NCBI RefSeq assembly: GCF_000691865.1
Contig: NZ_JMIO01000030.1
Location: 1-35,932, forward strand
DNA from: Methanoculleus sp. MH98A
Lineage (GTDB): Archaea; Halobacteriota; Methanomicrobia; Methanomicrobiales; Methanoculleaceae
DNA: 35,932 bases
Direction: 5' to 3'
Shown: piece by piece, positions 8,166 to 16,265 of the stretch
How the letters are laid out: each line of letters begins with the position of its first letter
Numbering within the stretch: position 1 is the first letter of the stretch
Notes under the pieces: model-generated
What the model was told of the DNA's origin: nothing
The model's input: only the letters and a program-made list of their open reading frames with translations
Databases searched by the model: none
Program-made: the position numbers and the translations under genes

Positions 8166-8389
8166 CCCTTCTTCTGCTCGCGGTATCGGTCGCCGTCACG
8201 GCAATATCGCTGGCGCTAGGATTCCCGTTCTTCTTTCTCTTCCTGTTCATACCGCTGATCCCGCTCTTCGGGCGCCCCCCTGCCGTGAAGCGATGCCCTG
8301 CCTGCGGGTGGGAAACCGCAGGCGGCGAGCGCTTCTGCCCCTACGATGGGACGCCGCTCACGGTCGAGGGTGAAGGTGGCGAGGTTTAA
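8144..8389 (+). CDS. Small membrane-anchored zinc-ribbon protein, no standard start codon
   Basis: An open frame of about 80 codons encodes a strongly hydrophobic stretch (LTLLLLAVSVAV to FFFLFLFIPLIPLF, one or two membrane spans), then a short basic linker and a zinc ribbon with CPACG and FCPYDGTPL, ending in an acidic tail. This order of features is too protein-like to be chance. However, no ATG, GTG or TTG lies in frame upstream of the hydrophobic part; the previous in-frame stop is near 8080. The coordinates use ACG at 8144, five bases after a strong GGAGGTG inside the end of mfnF. Alternatively one base is missing or extra near 8150 and the true start is the GTG at 8137 in the mfnF frame. 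It overlaps mfnF by 22 bp and probably belongs to that operon. Function unknown. Confidence 0.6.
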   Translation, partial: TAFRWNLTLLLLAVSVAVTAISLALGFPFFFLFLFIPLIPLFGRPPAVKRCPACGWETAGGERFCPYDGTPLTVEGEGGEV

Positions 8390-8887
8390 GAGGGAGAGCG
8401 GTAACAGGAAGCCGAAGAGATCGGTTGCGGGGATCGCCCCGAAGTCGCGGGAGGCGTAGTTCCGGATCGTGCCCCGGTCGACGACGATCCCCATCGCCCG
8501 CAGATGCTGCGCTACCTGGTTGAAGGGCATCTGCCGTGAGAGGAGAAGGCAGAGATCGACGATGGGCGACGCGAGACGGGTATCGGGATAAAAAGGAGCG
8601 TCCGCATAGCAGAGGGCGCCGCAGTCCTGGCAGTAGAACCGCTTCACGAAGACCCGGATGGTGCGTTCTCTCCCGTTATCGAGCATGACGGCAAACCGTT
8701 TTGCCCGCATGTCATGCCCGATCACCTGACCCCCGCACGACGGGCAGGCGTCGAGATCGGCGAATATCACCCCGTCCATCGACGCGAGGGCGTTTCCCAC
8801 CAGATCGACGAGCATCGGTGGGATCGGCACTGTTTTCTTCGCTATGGCAACTCTCTCCCGTGGAAGTTGTATGAATGGGGTATGCAT
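8216..8887 (-). CDS. Zinc-finger, helix-turn-helix protein, transposase N-domain-like; possibly truncated
   Basis: The 223-residue frame has a split zinc finger (CPSCGG at 48-53 and YCQDCG at 85-90) followed by a helix-turn-helix-like segment (about 105-145, SPIVDLCLLLSRQMPFNQVA then GIVVDRGTIRNYA). This order is typical of the DNA-binding head of archaeal insertion-sequence transposases, but no DDE catalytic domain follows. From about residue 167 on, the frame is antisense to the zinc-ribbon gene and becomes low-complexity (many Arg and Glu), so the true protein may be shorter or may have lost its original end. I could not name the family. The start codon is not supported by a well-spaced ribosome-binding site. 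Confidence 0.55.
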   Translation of the reverse strand: MHTPFIQLPRERVAIAKKTVPIPPMLVDLVGNALASMDGVIFADLDACPSCGGQVIGHDMRAKRFAVMLDNGRERTIRVFVKRFYCQDCGALCYADAPFYPDTRLASPIVDLCLLLSRQMPFNQVAQHLRAMGIVVDRGTIRNYASRDFGAIPATDLFGFLLPLSLLNLATFTLDRERRPIVGAEALAACGFPPAGRASLHGRGAPEERDQRYEQEEKEERES

Positions 8888-8904
8888 CCACCGATAATAA
8901 CATC

Positions 8905-8984
8905 TCCTGTCAAACGGGAACGGACGGATAAACGTTCCCGCGCGCAGGGGAGTGCCCCGGAAAACGCACGTTTTTTTTCTTTTT
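8905..8984 (+). other. Cluster of hairpins ending in a T-tract
   Basis: Three stem-loops occur in a row: CGGGAACG/CGTTCCCG (8915-8940), GGGG-AGTG-CCCC (about 8947-8958) and AAAAC-GCAC-GTTTT just before a run of eight T followed by CTTTTT (about 8971-8984). No gene ends here on the plus strand, so this is not an ordinary gene terminator. It may be a short structured transcript or a remnant of an inserted element next to the transposase-like gene. Confidence 0.3.
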
Positions 8985-9187
8985 GGCCCTTGTCGCGCAG
9001 ATTCGGAACGGTTTTCCTGGCTCCCGACTGCCCGGAGATGCCTCCGCGGAGCACCGGTTCAGCACTTATGTCTGGTTCCGATCCCGATTAAAGCCGGTGT
9101 TCCGGTGATTCTTATGCATGTAAAAACCCAAAGAGCGGATGCAGATTGTTGTTTGTCCTCCAATGCTGCCGGCGAAGGGGGTGGCGG
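8985..9187. other. Non-coding stretch before the fdh promoter
   Basis: No convincing reading frame, RNA gene or repeat is visible. Open frames crossing it lack ribosome-binding sites and protein-like composition. Confidence 0.4.
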
Positions 9188-9250
9188 ATCAGGTTAACTA
9201 CCATAATTTAAGTAGCTTAACACCTGATTGTCGTTTTGTCACAGAGGTGA
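9188..9250 (+). promoter_or_regulatory. fdhA1 promoter with inverted repeat around the TATA box
   Basis: ATCAGGT (9188-9194) and its complement ACCTGAT (9222-9228) form arms that continue imperfectly inward (GTTAACTAC on the left; GTAGCTTAAC on the right), enclosing the TATA-like AATTTAAG (about 9206-9212). The predicted transcript begins near 9235, and GAGGTGA (9244-9250) is a strong ribosome-binding site seven bases before the start codon. Symmetric arms flanking a TATA box fit a regulator that blocks TBP/TFB access; that role is inferred. Confidence 0.5.
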
Positions 9251-9257
9251 CAAAAAC

Positions 9258-11324
9258 ATGACGCTGAAGTATGTTGCCACAACGTGCCCTTATTGCGGTA
9301 CGGGATGCAGTTTCAACCTCGTCGTCCAGGACGGCAGAGTTGTCGGAACGGCACCGTACCGCCGCTCACCCGTGAACGAGGGAAAGGTCTGCCCCAAGGG
9401 GACCTACGCTCATGAGTTCGTGAACAGCCCGGACCGCCTCACGAAGCCGCTCATCAAGAAAAACGGCAAATTCGAGGAAGCGACCTGGGACGAGGCCTAC
9501 GACCTGATCGCCCGGAAGTTCAAGTCGTACAAACCCGATGAGTTCGCGGCGCTTGCATCGGCCCGTGTCTCCAACGAAGAGAACTACCTGCTGATGAAGT
9601 TCACCCGCGGTGTGATGAAGTCCCGCCACATCGACCACTGCGCCAGGCTCTGCCATGCATCCACGGTTGCGGGTCTTGCCGCCTCGTTCGGCTCCGGTGC
9701 GATGACCAACTCCATCGGCGACATCGCCGAGTCGAAGTGCGTCTTCATTCTCGGGTCCAACACATTCGAGCAGCACCCGCTCATCGGGCGGAGGGTGATG
9801 CAGGCGAAGAAGAACGGCGCGAAGATCATCTACGCCGACCCGCGCTACACCGCGACCGCGAAGCAGGCCGACCTCTACATGCCGTTTGTGTCCGGCAGTG
9901 ATGTCGCCATCCTCAACTGCATGATGCAGGAGATCATCAAGAACGGCTGGGAAGACAGGGAGTTCATCGCCAACCGGACGAAGGACTACGAGAAACTCAA
10001 GGAAGTCGTCATGAAAGACACTTACAGCCTTGAGAACGTCTCGAAGATCTCCGGTATTCCCGCAGAGAGCCTCAAGACCGCCGCCGAGTGGTTCGGCACC
10101 GCCGAGTCCTCAGCGCTCCTCTACTCGATGGGTATCACCCAGCACACCGTCGGCGTCGACAACGTCCGGTCGACTGCCAACCTCCAGATGCTCACCGGCA
10201 ACCTGGGCAAGCGCGGCGGCGGCGTGAACGCGCTCCGTGGCCAGAACAACGTCCAGGGCGCCTGCGACATGGGTGCGCTCCCGGTCGTCTTCACCGGCTA
10301 CCAGAAGGTCATCGACGAGGCCGTCCACAAGAAGTTCGCCGACGCCTGGGGCTTTTCCGACGGCATCTGCGAGCCGAAGAACGGCTACGAGGTCACCGTC
10401 ATGATGGATGTCCTGACCGACAACCCCGGCGAGCTCAAGTGCATGTACATCATGGGCGAGAACCCGATGCTCTCCGACCCGGACCTGACCCACGTCAAGC
10501 ACGCCATCGAGAACCTGGAATTCCTGGTGGTCCAGGACATCTTCCTGACCGAGACCGCCGAACTCGCCGACGTCGTGCTGCCTGCGGCATGTTACGCGGA
10601 GCGCGACGGCACCCAGACCAGCACCGAGCGGCGCGTCCAGATGTGGCGCAAGGCCCAGGACCCGCCCGGCGAGGCGAAGGTCGACTGGCAGATCATCAGC
10701 GAACTCGCCGCGAAGATGGGCTACGCCGACCAGTTCCCCTACCGGAGCGCCGAGGAGATCTTCAACGAGATCGCCGCCCTCACGCCGTCCTACCACGGGA
10801 TGAACTACGAGCGGTTGAGCAGGCCCGAAGCACTCCACTGGCCCTGCCCCGCAGTCGACCACCCCGGCACACCTATCCTGCACATCGGCAAGTTCTCGCA
10901 CCCCGATGGCATGGGCGTCTTTGCGCCCCTCGAGTGGAAACCGCCGGCGGAAGTTCCCGACGCGGAGTATCCGTTCGTGCTCACGACCGGCCGTGTTCTC
11001 TGGCACTGGCACACCGGCACCATGACCCGCCGCTCCGCGACCCTCGATCATGAGGTCCCCACCGGCTGGATCGAGATCAACCCCGAGGACGCGCAGGCAC
11101 TCGGCATCAAGGACAAGGAAATGATCCGTGCCGTCACCCGCCGTGGGTCCGTCGACGTCCCCGCGAGGGTGACCGGTGACATCATGAAGGGTGTCATGTT
11201 CATGCCGTTCCACTTCAAGGAATGTGCCGCGAACGTCCTGACGAACAACGCACTCGATCCGATCGCAAAGATCCCCGAGTTCAAGGCCTGTGCTGTGAAG
11301 GTCGAGAAGATTACGGAGGCCTGA
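9258..11324 (+). CDS. fdhA: Formate dehydrogenase alpha subunit, copy 1
   Basis: Catalytic subunit oxidising formate to CO2 at a molybdenum or tungsten bis-pterin site. The 688-residue protein starts with CPYCGTGC and a later C45 that bind a [4Fe-4S] cluster, then ARVSNEENYLL and DHCARLCHASTVAGL, in which C132 (codon TGC at 9651) is the metal ligand and H133 the conserved partner. It is thus a cysteine, not a selenocysteine, enzyme. GITQHTVGVDN and the C-terminal pterin-binding part (TGRVLWHWHTGTMTRRS) are intact. The start at 9258 was preferred to 9228 because GAGGTGA lies just before it and copy 2 begins at the same residue. Electrons pass to FdhB, encoded two bases downstream. Confidence 0.97.
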   Translation: MTLKYVATTCPYCGTGCSFNLVVQDGRVVGTAPYRRSPVNEGKVCPKGTYAHEFVNSPDRLTKPLIKKNGKFEEATWDEAYDLIARKFKSYKPDEFAALASARVSNEENYLLMKFTRGVMKSRHIDHCARLCHASTVAGLAASFGSGAMTNSIGDIAESKCVFILGSNTFEQHPLIGRRVMQAKKNGAKIIYADPRYTATAKQADLYMPFVSGSDVAILNCMMQEIIKNGWEDREFIANRTKDYEKLKEVVMKDTYSLENVSKISGIPAESLKTAAEWFGTAESSALLYSMGITQHTVGVDNVRSTANLQMLTGNLGKRGGGVNALRGQNNVQGACDMGALPVVFTGYQKVIDEAVHKKFADAWGFSDGICEPKNGYEVTVMMDVLTDNPGELKCMYIMGENPMLSDPDLTHVKHAIENLEFLVVQDIFLTETAELADVVLPAACYAERDGTQTSTERRVQMWRKAQDPPGEAKVDWQIISELAAKMGYADQFPYRSAEEIFNEIAALTPSYHGMNYERLSRPEALHWPCPAVDHPGTPILHIGKFSHPDGMGVFAPLEWKPPAEVPDAEYPFVLTTGRVLWHWHTGTMTRRSATLDHEVPTGWIEINPEDAQALGIKDKEMIRAVTRRGSVDVPARVTGDIMKGVMFMPFHFKECAANVLTNNALDPIAKIPEFKACAVKVEKITEA

Positions 11325-11326
11325 AC

Positions 11327-12478
11327 ATGGTAGCTAAAGGCGATATGGTCTACACGTGGGCGGCAGACGCCGATGTGCTGAAGAAGGGGGAGTGCGGGGG
11401 TGCGATCACCGCCCTGCAGCAGTATGCCCTGAAGTCCGGCATGGTGGACGCTGTCCTTGCCGTCAAGAAGGGTGCGGACCTCTACGACGCGGTGCCGACC
11501 GTGATCACCGATCCTGCGGAGATCGCAGAGACGGCGGGCTCGCTCCACTGCGGGACGCTCCTGCTCTCGAAACTGGTGAAGGACTACCTCGATAACAACA
11601 AGACCGCGAAACTCGGCGTCACCGTCAAGGGCTGCGACACGATGGGCCTTATCGAGCTCGCGAAGCGGAATGCGGTCGATATGGACCGCCTCCTCCTGCT
11701 CGGCGTGAACTGCGGCGGCTCCGTCAGTCCGGTCCTGGCCCGCAAGATGATCGCCGAGAAGTTCGAGGTCGACCCCGACCTGGTTCACAAAGAGGAGATC
11801 GACAAGGGCCAGTTCATCATCGAGTATGAGGGCGGCCATAAAGGGATCAAGATCGACGACCTCGAGGACGAGGGCTACGGCCGCCGCAGCAACTGCCGCC
11901 GGTGCCTCTACAAGGTCCCGCGCCAGGCGGACCTCGCCTGCGGCAACTGGGGCGTCATCGGGGAGAAAGCCGGGAACGCCACGTTCGTCGAGGTCTGCTC
12001 CGAGAAGGGGGCACAACTTCTTGACGCCGCCGCAAAAGCCGGGGCCGTCAACACCGAGCCTGCGAACCCGAAGGGGATCGAGATCCGCGGCAAGGTCGAA
12101 GGCGCCATGCTGAATCTCGGCAACAAGTGGCGGAAGAAGGACTTCGAGGCGCTCGCCTCCGATCTCTGGGGCACCATCGCCCGCGAGACCGGCCGGTGCA
12201 TCAAGTGCTACTCCTGCATCGAGAACTGCCCGGTCTGCTTCCCGGTAGCGGACGAACTCAAAGGAAACTCCAGGATGGTCACCTCCGGAGAGGTTCCGCC
12301 GAACCCGATGTTCCACCTCCGACGGTTCGCGCACATCTCGGACTCCTGCATCAACTGCGGGCAGTGCGAGGAGCTCTGTCCGATGGACATCCCGCTTGCG
12401 CTCTTCTCCCACGCCATCAGATCCGAGGGCGACACTACGTTCGAGCCCAAGCTCGGGAAAGCACCCTACACCAACTAA
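11327..12478 (+). CDS. fdhB: Formate dehydrogenase beta subunit, copy 1 (short, altered Fe-S tail)
   Basis: FrhB-type subunit that carries FAD and iron-sulfur clusters and reduces coenzyme F420 with electrons from FdhA; in formate-grown methanogens it may also feed heterodisulfide reductase. The 383-residue protein has the F420/FAD domain (GECGGAITAL near 25, VKGCDTMGL, GVNCGGSVSPV, SNCRRCLYKV, DLACGNWGVIG) and two C-terminal ferredoxin motifs (CIKCYSCIENCP and CINCGQCEELCP). Compared with copy 2 it lacks the extra CVEC cysteines after the first motif and about 30 C-terminal residues. GGAGG at the end of fdhA1 is its ribosome-binding site. Confidence 0.96.
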   Translation: MVAKGDMVYTWAADADVLKKGECGGAITALQQYALKSGMVDAVLAVKKGADLYDAVPTVITDPAEIAETAGSLHCGTLLLSKLVKDYLDNNKTAKLGVTVKGCDTMGLIELAKRNAVDMDRLLLLGVNCGGSVSPVLARKMIAEKFEVDPDLVHKEEIDKGQFIIEYEGGHKGIKIDDLEDEGYGRRSNCRRCLYKVPRQADLACGNWGVIGEKAGNATFVEVCSEKGAQLLDAAAKAGAVNTEPANPKGIEIRGKVEGAMLNLGNKWRKKDFEALASDLWGTIARETGRCIKCYSCIENCPVCFPVADELKGNSRMVTSGEVPPNPMFHLRRFAHISDSCINCGQCEELCPMDIPLALFSHAIRSEGDTTFEPKLGKAPYTN

Positions 12479-12480
12479 CC

Positions 12481-12487
12481 TTTTTTT
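12481..12487 (+). terminator. T-tract terminator after fdhB1
   Basis: Seven T begin two bases after the fdhB1 stop codon, separating the two fdh operons. Confidence 0.55.
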
Positions 12488-12629
12488 GTCTGACGCGTTA
12501 TTCCTGAGCGCATCCGGGATCCGGTCGATTTCATGCTCCTGAATGCCTGTTCGGACAAGAATGGTCGATATCGCACCGGGCTCCCGGCAAAAAGCATGCT
12601 TTGCCCCACACTTATTCATCAAAAAAGTG

Positions 12630-12685
12630 GGTGTTAATCACTATAGTTAAATATTCTGAACCCCGTATTTCTATGTATCCGAGGT
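12630..12685 (+). promoter_or_regulatory. fdhA2 promoter
   Basis: TTAAATAT (about 12647-12654) is a good TATA box; transcription would start near 12677, and GAGGT (12681-12685) lies seven bases before the fdhA2 start. GGTGTTAA, just upstream (12630-12637), also occurs on the minus strand in the right arm of the fdhA1 repeat, hinting at a shared regulator, but the full inverted repeat is not present here. Confidence 0.5.
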
Positions 12686-12692
12686 TTTAACC

Positions 12693-14759
12693 ATGGATCT
12701 CAAGTATGTACAGACCACATGCCCGTACTGCGGTACGGGGTGCAGCTTCAACCTCGTTGTGAAGGACGGGAAGGTTGTCGGCACACAACCTTACAAGCGT
12801 TCTCCGGTCAACGAGGGAAAAGTCTGCCCCAAGGGCACTTACGCTCACGAATTCGTGAACAGCCCGGACCGCCTCACAAAGCCGCTCATCAAAAAGGACG
12901 GCAAATTCGTCGAGGCGACCTGGGACGAGGCCTACGACCTGATCGCACAGAAGTTCAAGTCCTACAAGCCCGATGAGATTGCCTGCCTCTCCTCAGCCCG
13001 TGTCTCGAACGAAGAGAACTATCTGCTGATGAAACTGGCACGCGGCGTCTTCAAGACGCGCCACATCGACCACTGCGCCCGGCTCTGCCACGCGTCCACT
13101 GTCGCCGGTCTCGCCGCCTCGTTCGGCTCCGGTGCGATGACCAACTCCATCCTCGATATCGCCGAGTCGAAGTGCGTCTTCGTCATCGGGTCCAACACAT
13201 TCGAGCAGCACCCGCTGATCGGCCGCAAGATCGTCCAGGCCAAGCTGAACGGCGCAAAGGTCATCGTCTTCGACCCGCGCTACACGCCGACCGCCAAGCA
13301 GGCCGATCTCTACGCCTCCTTCTACTCCGGCACCGATGTGGCCATCCTCAACTGCCTGATGGGAGAGATCATCAGGAACGGATGGGAGGACAAGGAATGG
13401 GTCTCGAAGCGTGCAAAGGGATACGAGGAGCTCAAAGCGGTCGTGCTCAAGGATGATTATCTCCCCGAGAACGTCGAGAAGATCTCCGGCATTGCCGCTG
13501 CGGATCTCAAGACCGCAGCCGAATGGATCGGTACCGCCGAGTCCTCCGCGCTCCTCTACTCGATGGGCATCACCCAGCACACCGTCGGTGTCGACAACGT
13601 CAAGTCGACCGCCAACCTCCAGATGCTGACCGGAAACATCGGCAGGCGTGGTGGCGGCGTGAACGCGCTCCGTGGCCAGAACAACGTCCAGGGCGCCTGC
13701 GACATGGGTGCGCTCCCGGTCGTCTTCACCGGCTACCAGAAGGTCATCGACGAGGCCGTCCACAAGAAGTTCGCCGACGCCTGGGGCTTCCCCGACGGCA
13801 TCTGCGAGCCGAAGAACGGCTACGAGGTCACCGTCATGTTCAACGTCCTGACCGACAACCCCGGTGAGCTCAAGGCGATGTACATCATGGGCGAGAACCC
13901 GATGCTCTCCGACCCGGACCTCACCCACGCGGAGCATGCACTCGAGCAACTCGAGTTCCTGGTGGTCCAGGATATCTTCCTGACCGAGACCGCCCAGCAC
14001 GCAGACGTCGTGCTGCCCGCCACCTGCTACGCAGAGAAGGAGGGCACCCAGACCTCCACCGAGCGGCGTGTCCAGATGTGGCGCAAGGCCCAGGACCCGC
14101 CGGGCGAGGCGAAGGTCGACTGGCAGATCATCAGCGAAGTGGCGGCCGCCATGGGCTACGCCGACCAGTTCCCCTACCAGAGCGCCGAGGAGATCTTCAA
14201 CGAGATCGCCGCCCTCACGCCGTCCTACCACGGGATGAATTACGAGCGGCTCAACCGGCCCGAAGCACTCCACTGGCCCTGTCCCTCCGAGGACCACCCC
14301 GGCACACCTATCCTGCACATCGGCAAGTGTTCGCACCCCGATGGCATGGGCGTGATGCACCCCATCGAGTGGAAACCCCCGGCGGAAGTCCCCGATGCGG
14401 AGTACCCCTACATCCTCACCACCGGACGGTGCCTCTGGCACTGGCACACCGGGTCCATGACCCGCCGCTCCGCGACCCTCGATACCGAGGTCCCGACGGG
14501 CTGGATCGAGATCAACACCGAGGACGCAAAGGCGCTCGGCATAGCAGACAAGGAGATGGTCCGGGCGACCTCCCGCCGTGGCACGGTGGACGTCCCCGCG
14601 AAAGTGACCGACGAGATCAAGAAGGGCGTCATGTTCATGCCGTTCCACTTCGCCGAGTGTGCAGCGAACAGACTGACTAACAACGCACTCGACCCGATCG
14701 CAAAGATCCCTGAGTTCAAGGCTTGTGCTGTGAAGGTCGAGAAGATTACGGAGGCCTGA
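12693..14759 (+). CDS. fdhA: Formate dehydrogenase alpha subunit, copy 2
   Basis: Second formate-oxidising catalytic subunit, 688 residues, aligned without gaps to copy 1. It shares CPYCGTGC plus C45 for the [4Fe-4S] cluster and DHCARLCHASTVAGL with the metal-ligand Cys at 132. Differences concentrate in residues about 155-285 and near the C-terminus, whereas the stretch corresponding to 13653-13789 is identical at the DNA level to 10218-10354 of copy 1, which points to gene conversion. It has its own promoter and pairs with fdhB2 two bases downstream. Confidence 0.97.
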   Translation: MDLKYVQTTCPYCGTGCSFNLVVKDGKVVGTQPYKRSPVNEGKVCPKGTYAHEFVNSPDRLTKPLIKKDGKFVEATWDEAYDLIAQKFKSYKPDEIACLSSARVSNEENYLLMKLARGVFKTRHIDHCARLCHASTVAGLAASFGSGAMTNSILDIAESKCVFVIGSNTFEQHPLIGRKIVQAKLNGAKVIVFDPRYTPTAKQADLYASFYSGTDVAILNCLMGEIIRNGWEDKEWVSKRAKGYEELKAVVLKDDYLPENVEKISGIAAADLKTAAEWIGTAESSALLYSMGITQHTVGVDNVKSTANLQMLTGNIGRRGGGVNALRGQNNVQGACDMGALPVVFTGYQKVIDEAVHKKFADAWGFPDGICEPKNGYEVTVMFNVLTDNPGELKAMYIMGENPMLSDPDLTHAEHALEQLEFLVVQDIFLTETAQHADVVLPATCYAEKEGTQTSTERRVQMWRKAQDPPGEAKVDWQIISEVAAAMGYADQFPYQSAEEIFNEIAALTPSYHGMNYERLNRPEALHWPCPSEDHPGTPILHIGKCSHPDGMGVMHPIEWKPPAEVPDAEYPYILTTGRCLWHWHTGSMTRRSATLDTEVPTGWIEINTEDAKALGIADKEMVRATSRRGTVDVPAKVTDEIKKGVMFMPFHFAECAANRLTNNALDPIAKIPEFKACAVKVEKITEA

Positions 14760-14761
14760 AC

Positions 14762-16000
14762 ATGGCAGCAAAAGGCGATATGGTCTACGCATGGGCAGCC
14801 GACGCCGCCTGCCAGGAGAAGGGCGAGTGCGGCGGAGCGGTCACCGCTCTGCTGACGCACGCGCTTAAGTCCGGCATGGTGGACGCTGTCTTTGCCGTAA
14901 AGAAGGGACAGGATCTCTACGATGCTGTGCCTGTGCTCATCACCGACCCGGCCGAGATCGCACAGACGGCAGGCTCGCTCCACTGCGGGACGCTCCTGCT
15001 CTCGAAACTGATCAAGAAGTACCTGGACGGCGCCGAGAACATGCGGATCGCCATGCCGGTAAAAGGCTGCGATGCGATGGGCCTCTACGAGCTCGCGAAG
15101 CGCAACCAGGTCAACCTGGACAACGTCCTGATGATCGGTCTCAACTGTGGTGGGTCCGTCAGCCCGGTCGCCGCCCGGAAGATGATCCGCGAGAAGTTCG
15201 AGGTCGACCCTGACGATGTGGTCAAGGAAGAGATCGACAAGGGCCAGTTCATCATCGTCACGAAGGACGGCCAGCACAAGGGCATCTCGATGGACGAACT
15301 CGAGGAGGCAGGCTACGGCCGCCGCAGCAACTGCCGCCGCTGCAAGATGAAAGTCCCGCGCCAGGCGGATCTCGCCTGCGGCAACTGGGGCGTCATCGGG
15401 GAGAAAGCCGGCAAAGCCACCTTCGTCGAGGTCTGCTCTGAGAAGGGTGCAAACCTCCTTGATGCAGCCATAAAGGCCGGAGAACTCAAGACCGAGGCCG
15501 CGAACCCGAAGGGTATCGAGATCCGCGGCAAGGTCGAGAACGCGATGCTGAAGCTCGGCGACAAGTGGCGGGCGAGAGACTTCGAGGGCCTCGGCGAGGG
15601 CAAGGAGCGCCTGAAGAAGATCATGGACGCGACGAGCCGGTGCATCAAGTGCTACGCCTGCATCGAGAACTGCCCGATCTGCTACTGCGTCGAGTGCAGC
15701 ACGAAGAAGGCTTACCTGGTCGAGCCTGGTCAGGTTCCGCCGCCCTTCATGTTCCACCTGATCCGGTACGCTCACATCTCGGACTCGTGTATCAACTGCG
15801 GCCAGTGCGAGGAGAACTGCGCGATGGATATCCCGAACGCGCTCTTCATGCACGCCCTGCAGGTCGACCTTCAGGAGATGTTCGGCCACACCCCGGGTGT
15901 GGACATGGAACTCCCGGTGCTCGCGCTCGTCGAGGAGCAGACGGAACGCAAGCGTCTCTCCGACACCGGCAGCGACCAGATCTTCAACATCTTCGAGTAA
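14762..16000 (+). CDS. fdhB: Formate dehydrogenase beta subunit, copy 2
   Basis: F420-reducing FrhB-type partner of FdhA2; 412 residues, 29 longer than copy 1. It contains the same flavin/F420 domain (GECGGAVTAL, VKGCDAMGL, GLNCGGSVSPV, SNCRRCKMKV, DLACGNWGVIG) and two ferredoxin motifs: CIKCYACIENCPICY, directly followed by the extra cysteines CVEC, and CINCGQCEENCAMDIP. The C-terminal extension ends RKRLSDTGSDQIFNIFE. GGAGG at the end of fdhA2 provides the ribosome-binding site. A run of seven T follows at 16016-16022. Confidence 0.96.
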   Translation: MAAKGDMVYAWAADAACQEKGECGGAVTALLTHALKSGMVDAVFAVKKGQDLYDAVPVLITDPAEIAQTAGSLHCGTLLLSKLIKKYLDGAENMRIAMPVKGCDAMGLYELAKRNQVNLDNVLMIGLNCGGSVSPVAARKMIREKFEVDPDDVVKEEIDKGQFIIVTKDGQHKGISMDELEEAGYGRRSNCRRCKMKVPRQADLACGNWGVIGEKAGKATFVEVCSEKGANLLDAAIKAGELKTEAANPKGIEIRGKVENAMLKLGDKWRARDFEGLGEGKERLKKIMDATSRCIKCYACIENCPICYCVECSTKKAYLVEPGQVPPPFMFHLIRYAHISDSCINCGQCEENCAMDIPNALFMHALQVDLQEMFGHTPGVDMELPVLALVEEQTERKRLSDTGSDQIFNIFE

Positions 16001-16015
16001 GGAGAAATCTCTCCC

Positions 16016-16022
16016 TTTTTTT
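16016..16022 (+). terminator. T-tract terminator after fdhB2
   Basis: Seven T lie 15 bases after the fdhB2 stop codon at the end of the second fdh operon. Confidence 0.5.
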
Positions 16023-16074
16023 AGCAGGCTGCGACCGGTTAGCGGTGGCTCTCCGGCATTGGTGGATGGTTAGC

Positions 16075-16110
16075 GAAGCGTGAGAAGACCACAGGTCTTT
16101 GAGCCGCGAC
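16075..16110 (+). repeat. Stem-loop of the GAGCRTGA-GAGG family (member B)
   Basis: GAAGCGTGAG (16075-16084) precedes a perfect stem AAGACC-ACA-GGTCTT (16085-16099), followed by TGAGCCGCGAC. The flanks match those of the hairpins at 32813-32886 and near 35755-35920, while the stem sequence is different. It sits in the gene-free 240 bp between fdhB2 and the convergent exported-protein gene. Confidence 0.6.
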
Positions 16111-16265
16111 ACGCGCGAAGTCCGGTATGGCTGCCGGCGGCTCGTTTTATTGCATCCCCTCTCCCTGATGGCAGGCAGGAACCCGTATCAGGGAATGTGA
16201 ATGAGTGTAGCCTGCTTCCGGTTTAACTACGATTTTCCGTGCAAAAAAAGAGAGATAAGCCCCGC

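Noticed and set aside
9651-9653. Possible selenocysteine in FdhA
   Set aside because: The metal-ligand codon is TGC (Cys) in both copies and there is no in-frame TGA.
12993-14792. 599-codon minus-strand frame across fdhA2
   Set aside because: Antisense to fdhA2, with similar shadow frames opposite fdhA1 and fdhB; no independent start site or domain.
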